Shown here piece after piece: positions 61,876 to 64,000 of a stretch of DNA of 64,000 nucleotides (position 1 is its first letter; each line of letters opens with the position of its first letter). Position numbers and translations under genes: made by a program. The stretch spans positions 3,235,001 to 3,299,000 of the forward strand of contig NZ_CP089985.1 of NCBI RefSeq assembly GCF_021390155.1, given 5' to 3'. The notes below the pieces were generated by a model, which made no database searches, was not told the DNA's origin, and saw only the letters and a list, made by a program, of their open reading frames with translations. The DNA is from Pseudomonas sp. HN11 (GTDB lineage Bacteria; Pseudomonadota; Gammaproteobacteria; Pseudomonadales; Pseudomonadaceae).

Positions 61876-63285
61876 ATGGCTCGATCTTTCTTCGATGAAA
61901 TGAATGATGCAAACGGCGCATGCCGTGCGCATTATCAGGATTTCTCCCGCTGGCTGGCGAACACGCCGCCGGAACTGCTGGCCCAGCGTCGCCGTGAAGC
62001 CGATCTGCTGTTCCACCGCGCCGGGATCACCTTCACCCTGTATGGCGACGAGCAGGACACCGAACGCCTGATCCCCTTCGACATCATCCCCCGCAGCATC
62101 CCCGCCAGTGAATGGAGTGTGATCGAGCGCGGCTGTATCCAGCGCGTCAACGCACTGAACATGTTTCTTGCCGACATCTACCACGATCAGCGCATCATCA
62201 AGGCCGGGATCATTCCGGCCGACCAGGTGCTGGGTAACGAGGGTTATCAGAAGGCCATGGTCGGCCTGGACCTGCACCGCGACCTCTATTCGCACATCTC
62301 CGGTGTGGACCTGGTGCGCGACGGCGACGGCACCTACTACGTGCTCGAAGATAACCTGCGCACTCCCAGCGGCGTAAGCTACATGCTCGAAGACCGCAAG
62401 ATGATGATGCGCCTGTTTCCCGAGGTGTTCGCCAAGCAGCGCATCGCACCGGTGGACCATTACCCCAACCTGCTGCTCAAGACCCTGAAAAGTTCAAGCC
62501 GCCTGGACAATCCCAACGTGGTGGTGCTGACGCCGGGCCGCTTCAACAGCGCGTTCTTCGAGCATGCGTTCCTCGCCCGGGAAATGGGCGTTGAGTTGGT
62601 AGAAGGCGCGGACCTGTTTGTGCAGGACCTCAAGGTATTCATGCGCACCACCGACGGCCCCAAGCCGGTGGATGTCATCTACCGGCGTATCGACGACGCC
62701 TTCCTCGACCCCAAGGCCTTCAACCCCGAGTCGATGCTGGGCGTGCCCGGCCTGGTCGCCGCCTATTGCGCCGGCAATGTGGTGCTGGCCAATGCCATCG
62801 GCACCGGCGTTGCCGACGACAAGTCGATCTACCCCTACGTGCCGGAAATGATCCGTTTCTATCTGGATGAAGAGCCGGTGCTACAAAACGTACCGACCTT
62901 TCAATGCCGCAAGCCGGATGAACTGTCCCACGTACTCGCCAACCTGGCGGAACTGGTGGTCAAGGAAACCCAGGGCTCCGGCGGCTACGGCATGTTAGTC
63001 GGCCCAGCCTCTAGCGCCGCCGAAATCGAGGACTTCCGCCAACGCATCAAGGCCAGGCCCCACGCGTATATCGCCCAACCGACCCTGAGCCTTTCCACCT
63101 GCCCCACGTTTGTCGAAAACGGCATCGCGCCTCGGCATATCGACTTGCGACCGTTTGTGCTCTCGGGCAAAGAAACCCGCTTGGTGCCCGGCGGCCTCAC
63201 CCGTGTGGCATTAAAGGAAGGCTCGCTGATCGTCAATTCGTCGCAAGGCGGCGGAACCAAGGACACCTGGGTGGTGGAGGGCTGA
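61876..63285 (+). CDS. circularly permuted ATP-grasp type 2 protein
   Basis: 469 residues of the CP_ATPgrasp_2 (DUF404/DUF407) family: RAHYQDFSRWLANTPPELLAQ, FDIIPRSIPASEWSVIERGCIQRVNALN, YYVLEDNLRTPSGVSYMLEDR (nucleotide and metal region) and KETQGSGGYGMLVGP are characteristic. These proteins probably form a peptide bond or modify a peptide; partner alpha-E and transglutaminase-like genes usually follow. Stop is two bases before the next start (63288). Confidence 0.9.
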   Translation: MARSFFDEMNDANGACRAHYQDFSRWLANTPPELLAQRRREADLLFHRAGITFTLYGDEQDTERLIPFDIIPRSIPASEWSVIERGCIQRVNALNMFLADIYHDQRIIKAGIIPADQVLGNEGYQKAMVGLDLHRDLYSHISGVDLVRDGDGTYYVLEDNLRTPSGVSYMLEDRKMMMRLFPEVFAKQRIAPVDHYPNLLLKTLKSSSRLDNPNVVVLTPGRFNSAFFEHAFLAREMGVELVEGADLFVQDLKVFMRTTDGPKPVDVIYRRIDDAFLDPKAFNPESMLGVPGLVAAYCAGNVVLANAIGTGVADDKSIYPYVPEMIRFYLDEEPVLQNVPTFQCRKPDELSHVLANLAELVVKETQGSGGYGMLVGPASSAAEIEDFRQRIKARPHAYIAQPTLSLSTCPTFVENGIAPRHIDLRPFVLSGKETRLVPGGLTRVALKEGSLIVNSSQGGGTKDTWVVEG

Positions 63286-63287
63286 GT

Positions 63288-64000
63288 ATGTTGAGTAGAA
63301 CCGCCGCAGATCTGTATTGGATGTCCCGCTACCTGGAGCGCGCCGAGAACCTGGCGCGCATGCTCGAAGTCAGTTATTCCCTGTCGTTGATGCCCCAAGC
63401 CGGGCGCAGCGACGGCCTGGATGAACTGGCCATGTCGTTGCTCAGCAGCGGCACCCTCGACAACTACCTTGAGCGCCATAAAGAGCTGGATGCCGAACGC
63501 ATGCTGCACTTCTTCGCCCTAGATGAAGAAAACCCCGCCAGCCTCTACAACTGCCTGCGCGCCGCACGCGGCAATGCCCATGCGGTACGCGGGCGCATCA
63601 CTGCCGACATGTGGGAAAACCTCAACGCCACCTGGCTGGAAATGCGCAGCATCGCCGCCGGCGGCCTGGCGCGGCATGGCATCAGCCACTTCTGTGACTG
63701 GGTCAAGCAGCGTTCGCACCTGTTCCGCGGGGCGACCTCCGGGACCATCATGCGCAATGACGCCTATCGGTTTATCCGCCTGGGCACCTTCGTCGAACGC
63801 GCCGACAACACCTTGCGCCTGCTGGATGCGCGCTACGAGATGTTTGGCGAGGAATCGGAAGAAGTCAGCGACTTGTCGGCACGTGGCTATTACCAGTGGA
63901 GCGCCCTGCTCCGCGCCTTGTCGTCATTTGAGGCGTATACCGAGCTTTACCCGAACGCATTGAATGCCCGCTCCGTGTCCGAATTGCTGCTGTTGCGCAG
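63288..64000 (+). CDS. alpha-E domain-containing protein (3' end beyond window)
   Basis: About 237 codons are visible from the ATG at 63288 to the window edge. The N-terminus MLSRTAADLYWMSRYLERAENLARMLEV and FRGATSGTIMRNDAYRFIRLGTFVERADNTLRLLDARY (in sections) are typical of the alpha-E (DUF403) family. It is coupled to the ATP-grasp gene; a transglutaminase-like gene would be expected next. Confidence 0.9.
   Translation, partial: MLSRTAADLYWMSRYLERAENLARMLEVSYSLSLMPQAGRSDGLDELAMSLLSSGTLDNYLERHKELDAERMLHFFALDEENPASLYNCLRAARGNAHAVRGRITADMWENLNATWLEMRSIAAGGLARHGISHFCDWVKQRSHLFRGATSGTIMRNDAYRFIRLGTFVERADNTLRLLDARYEMFGEESEEVSDLSARGYYQWSALLRALSSFEAYTELYPNALNARSVSELLLLR

Noticed and set aside
1..64000. 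tRNA, rRNA, CRISPR array, insertion sequence or prophage
   Set aside because: No transposase or integrase motif, no array of spaced identical repeats longer than REPs, and no tRNA-like cloverleaf was found by reading.

Overview
The window reads as chromosomal DNA of a Pseudomonas, most likely the P. fluorescens group. The evidence is G+C-rich coding sequence, REP/REPIN hairpins of the GTGGGAGCGGGCTTGC type typical of that group, and a typical pseudomonad gene set (BdlA-like PAS-PAS chemotaxis protein, PA4872-type oxaloacetate decarboxylase, many LysR/AraC/TetR regulators beside small catabolic operons). I see no rRNA or tRNA gene, CRISPR array, insertion sequence or phage. The first gene (porin) and the last (alpha-E protein) are cut by the window edges.

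Layout. 1-11.5 kb: a catabolic operon for an amine or omega-amino acid (permease, aldehyde dehydrogenase, class III aminotransferase, outer-membrane porin) beside a divergent chemoreceptor; then an AraC regulator divergent from a second aldehyde dehydrogenase and a cytochrome b561. 11.6-23.5 kb: a biosynthetic cluster of the toxoflavin/pseudoiodinine kind. Seven tightly coupled genes (two methyltransferases, a VOC-fold protein, a ToxD-like FGE-fold protein, GTP cyclohydrolase II, a ToxC-like WD40 protein and a RibD-like deaminase/reductase) are flanked by a separate MFS exporter plus DUF6687-like unit and by a divergent Cys-rich regulator with a nitroreductase. 23.6-32 kb: mostly housekeeping or widespread genes (oxaloacetate decarboxylase, BdlA-like transducer, HxlR regulator, KAS II-like ketosynthase, RidA, RlhA, an EamA exporter with an Lrp-type regulator). 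32-34 kb: an A+T-richer, probably acquired gene for a secreted-effector-like protein. 34-45 kb: NmrA protein, a ribose-type sugar ABC operon with LacI regulator and xylulokinase, a LysR-controlled dehalogenase/aldolase pair, and an AraC/hydrolase pair. 45.8-52 kb: an amino-acid-type ABC operon whose ATPase is fused to an aminotransferase, with an aspartoacylase-like hydrolase, a TetR regulator and a decayed EamA gene. 52-64 kb: CDP-diacylglycerol pyrophosphatase, aldo/keto reductase with LysR, a 1293-residue effector-like protein, a cation/proton antiporter, small acidic proteins and an ATP-grasp/alpha-E pair.

Most interesting points: (1) the pyrazolotriazine/azapteridine-type cluster, with a 12-base element shared between the exporter promoter and the regulator promoter; (2) two unlinked genes (31964-33931 and 55165-59046) ending in the same ~200-residue domain, with a His-Gly and a Cys-Ser motif placed as in C80/clan CD cysteine peptidases; (3) the aminotransferase-ABC ATPase fusion, whose promoter carries a copy of the palindrome found beside the neighbouring tetR gene; (4) twin LacI-type palindromes before the sugar operon. 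Assignments rest on reading the sequence and recalled family knowledge; no database search was run.
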